Of a DNA stretch of 13,152 nucleotides, positions 13,008 through 13,152 are shown piece by piece. The translations under genes were made by a program, and so were the position numbers. Under the pieces are notes generated by a model. The model saw only the letters and a program-made list of their open reading frames with translations. It did no database searches and was not told where the DNA came from. The DNA comes from an uncultured Clostridium sp. GTDB lineage: Bacteria > Bacillota > Clostridia > Lachnospirales > Lachnospiraceae. Location: NCBI GenBank assembly GCA_900555045.1, contig USJW01000132.1, positions 1-13,152 of the forward strand. The letters are read 5' to 3'. Numbering within the stretch: position 1 is the stretch's first letter; each line of letters begins with the position of its first letter.

Positions 13008-13011
13008 CGCG

Positions 13012-13041
13012 AAAAAAGCCTTGCAAATGCAAGGCTTTTTT
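13012..13041 (+). terminator. Rho-independent terminator of ssrA
   Basis: GCCTTGCA (13018-13025) pairs with TGCAAGGC (13028-13035), flanked by six As (13012-13017) and six Ts (13036-13041). It begins 5 nt past the mature tmRNA end. The A-run makes it potentially active in both directions. Confidence 0.95.
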
Positions 13042-13100
13042 ATATGCCATGTTACACACTTTTTTCATGTTCTTTCACTAACTTTTGCCACAGCCGTTCA

Positions 13101-13113
13101 CCCCCCCCCCCCC
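13101..13113. repeat. Run of 13 Cs
   Basis: A 13-base cytosine homopolymer lies 39 bases from the end of the window. It directly precedes adapter-like sequence and is more likely a sequencing or assembly artefact than a phase-variable tract, since no gene surrounds it. Confidence 0.85.
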
Positions 13114-13152
13114 GATCGGAGTAGCACACGCCCTGGCTCCCGCCCATGACTT
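13114..13152. other. Adapter-like sequence at the contig end (probable artefact)
   Basis: The bases from 13114 match the Illumina TruSeq adapter start GATCGGAAGAGCACACG at 15 of 17 positions. They keep partial likeness (CTCC and neighbours) for about 15 more bases, with mismatches mostly read as C. This is far beyond chance and is best explained as low-quality adapter read-through in the assembly. Confidence 0.75.

Overview
The window looks like one 13.2-kb chromosomal contig from a fairly GC-rich Clostridia member, probably Lachnospiraceae-like. Lineage is inferred from the style of the MATE, PepF, Mrp and small alarmone synthetase proteins, the Gram-positive type lrgAB and the tmRNA tag. 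The taxon cannot be fixed from this sequence alone. Gene density is high, strong Shine-Dalgarno sequences precede most genes, and there are five convergent or divergent switches of strand.

Layout: (1) 40-2020, plus strand, visibly more AT-rich than the rest: a two-gene ATPase plus RloB module of the RloA/RloB or AbiL type, a candidate anti-phage island, closed by a bidirectional terminator. (2) 2102-6523, minus strand: a probable lrgA-lrgB-pepF-MATE transcription unit. (3) 6837-7871, plus: an unusual GNAT acetyltransferase with a 15-bp coding minisatellite and a degenerate first GNAT half. (4) 7890-9484, minus: mrp (Fe-S carrier ATPase) followed by a RelP/YwaC-type small alarmone synthetase, with a near-consensus promoter, a palindrome just downstream of it, and a terminator buried in the end of the opposing GNAT gene. 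(5) 9769-10086, plus: an unrecognised one-helix membrane protein. (6) 10207-10998, minus: a SIMPL-domain lipoprotein. (7) 11220-12462, plus: yaaA and bcp/prxQ overlapping in one peroxide-defence unit. (8) 12529-13041: ssrA (tmRNA) with its own promoter, a long leader and a textbook terminator.

Functional theme: apart from the defence pair, much of the window concerns stress and envelope homeostasis: peroxide protection (yaaA, bcp), Fe-S cluster handling (mrp), (p)ppGpp synthesis (relP), ribosome rescue (ssrA) and murein hydrolase or metabolite export control (lrgAB). No phage, IS, CRISPR array, rRNA or tRNA gene was found.

The last about 50 bases are suspect. A 13-base C run is followed by sequence closely resembling a degraded Illumina TruSeq adapter, so bases from about 13101 onward should probably not be treated as genome. 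The most interesting biological candidate is the RloAB-like module. I did not find convincing evidence for an entirely undescribed system.
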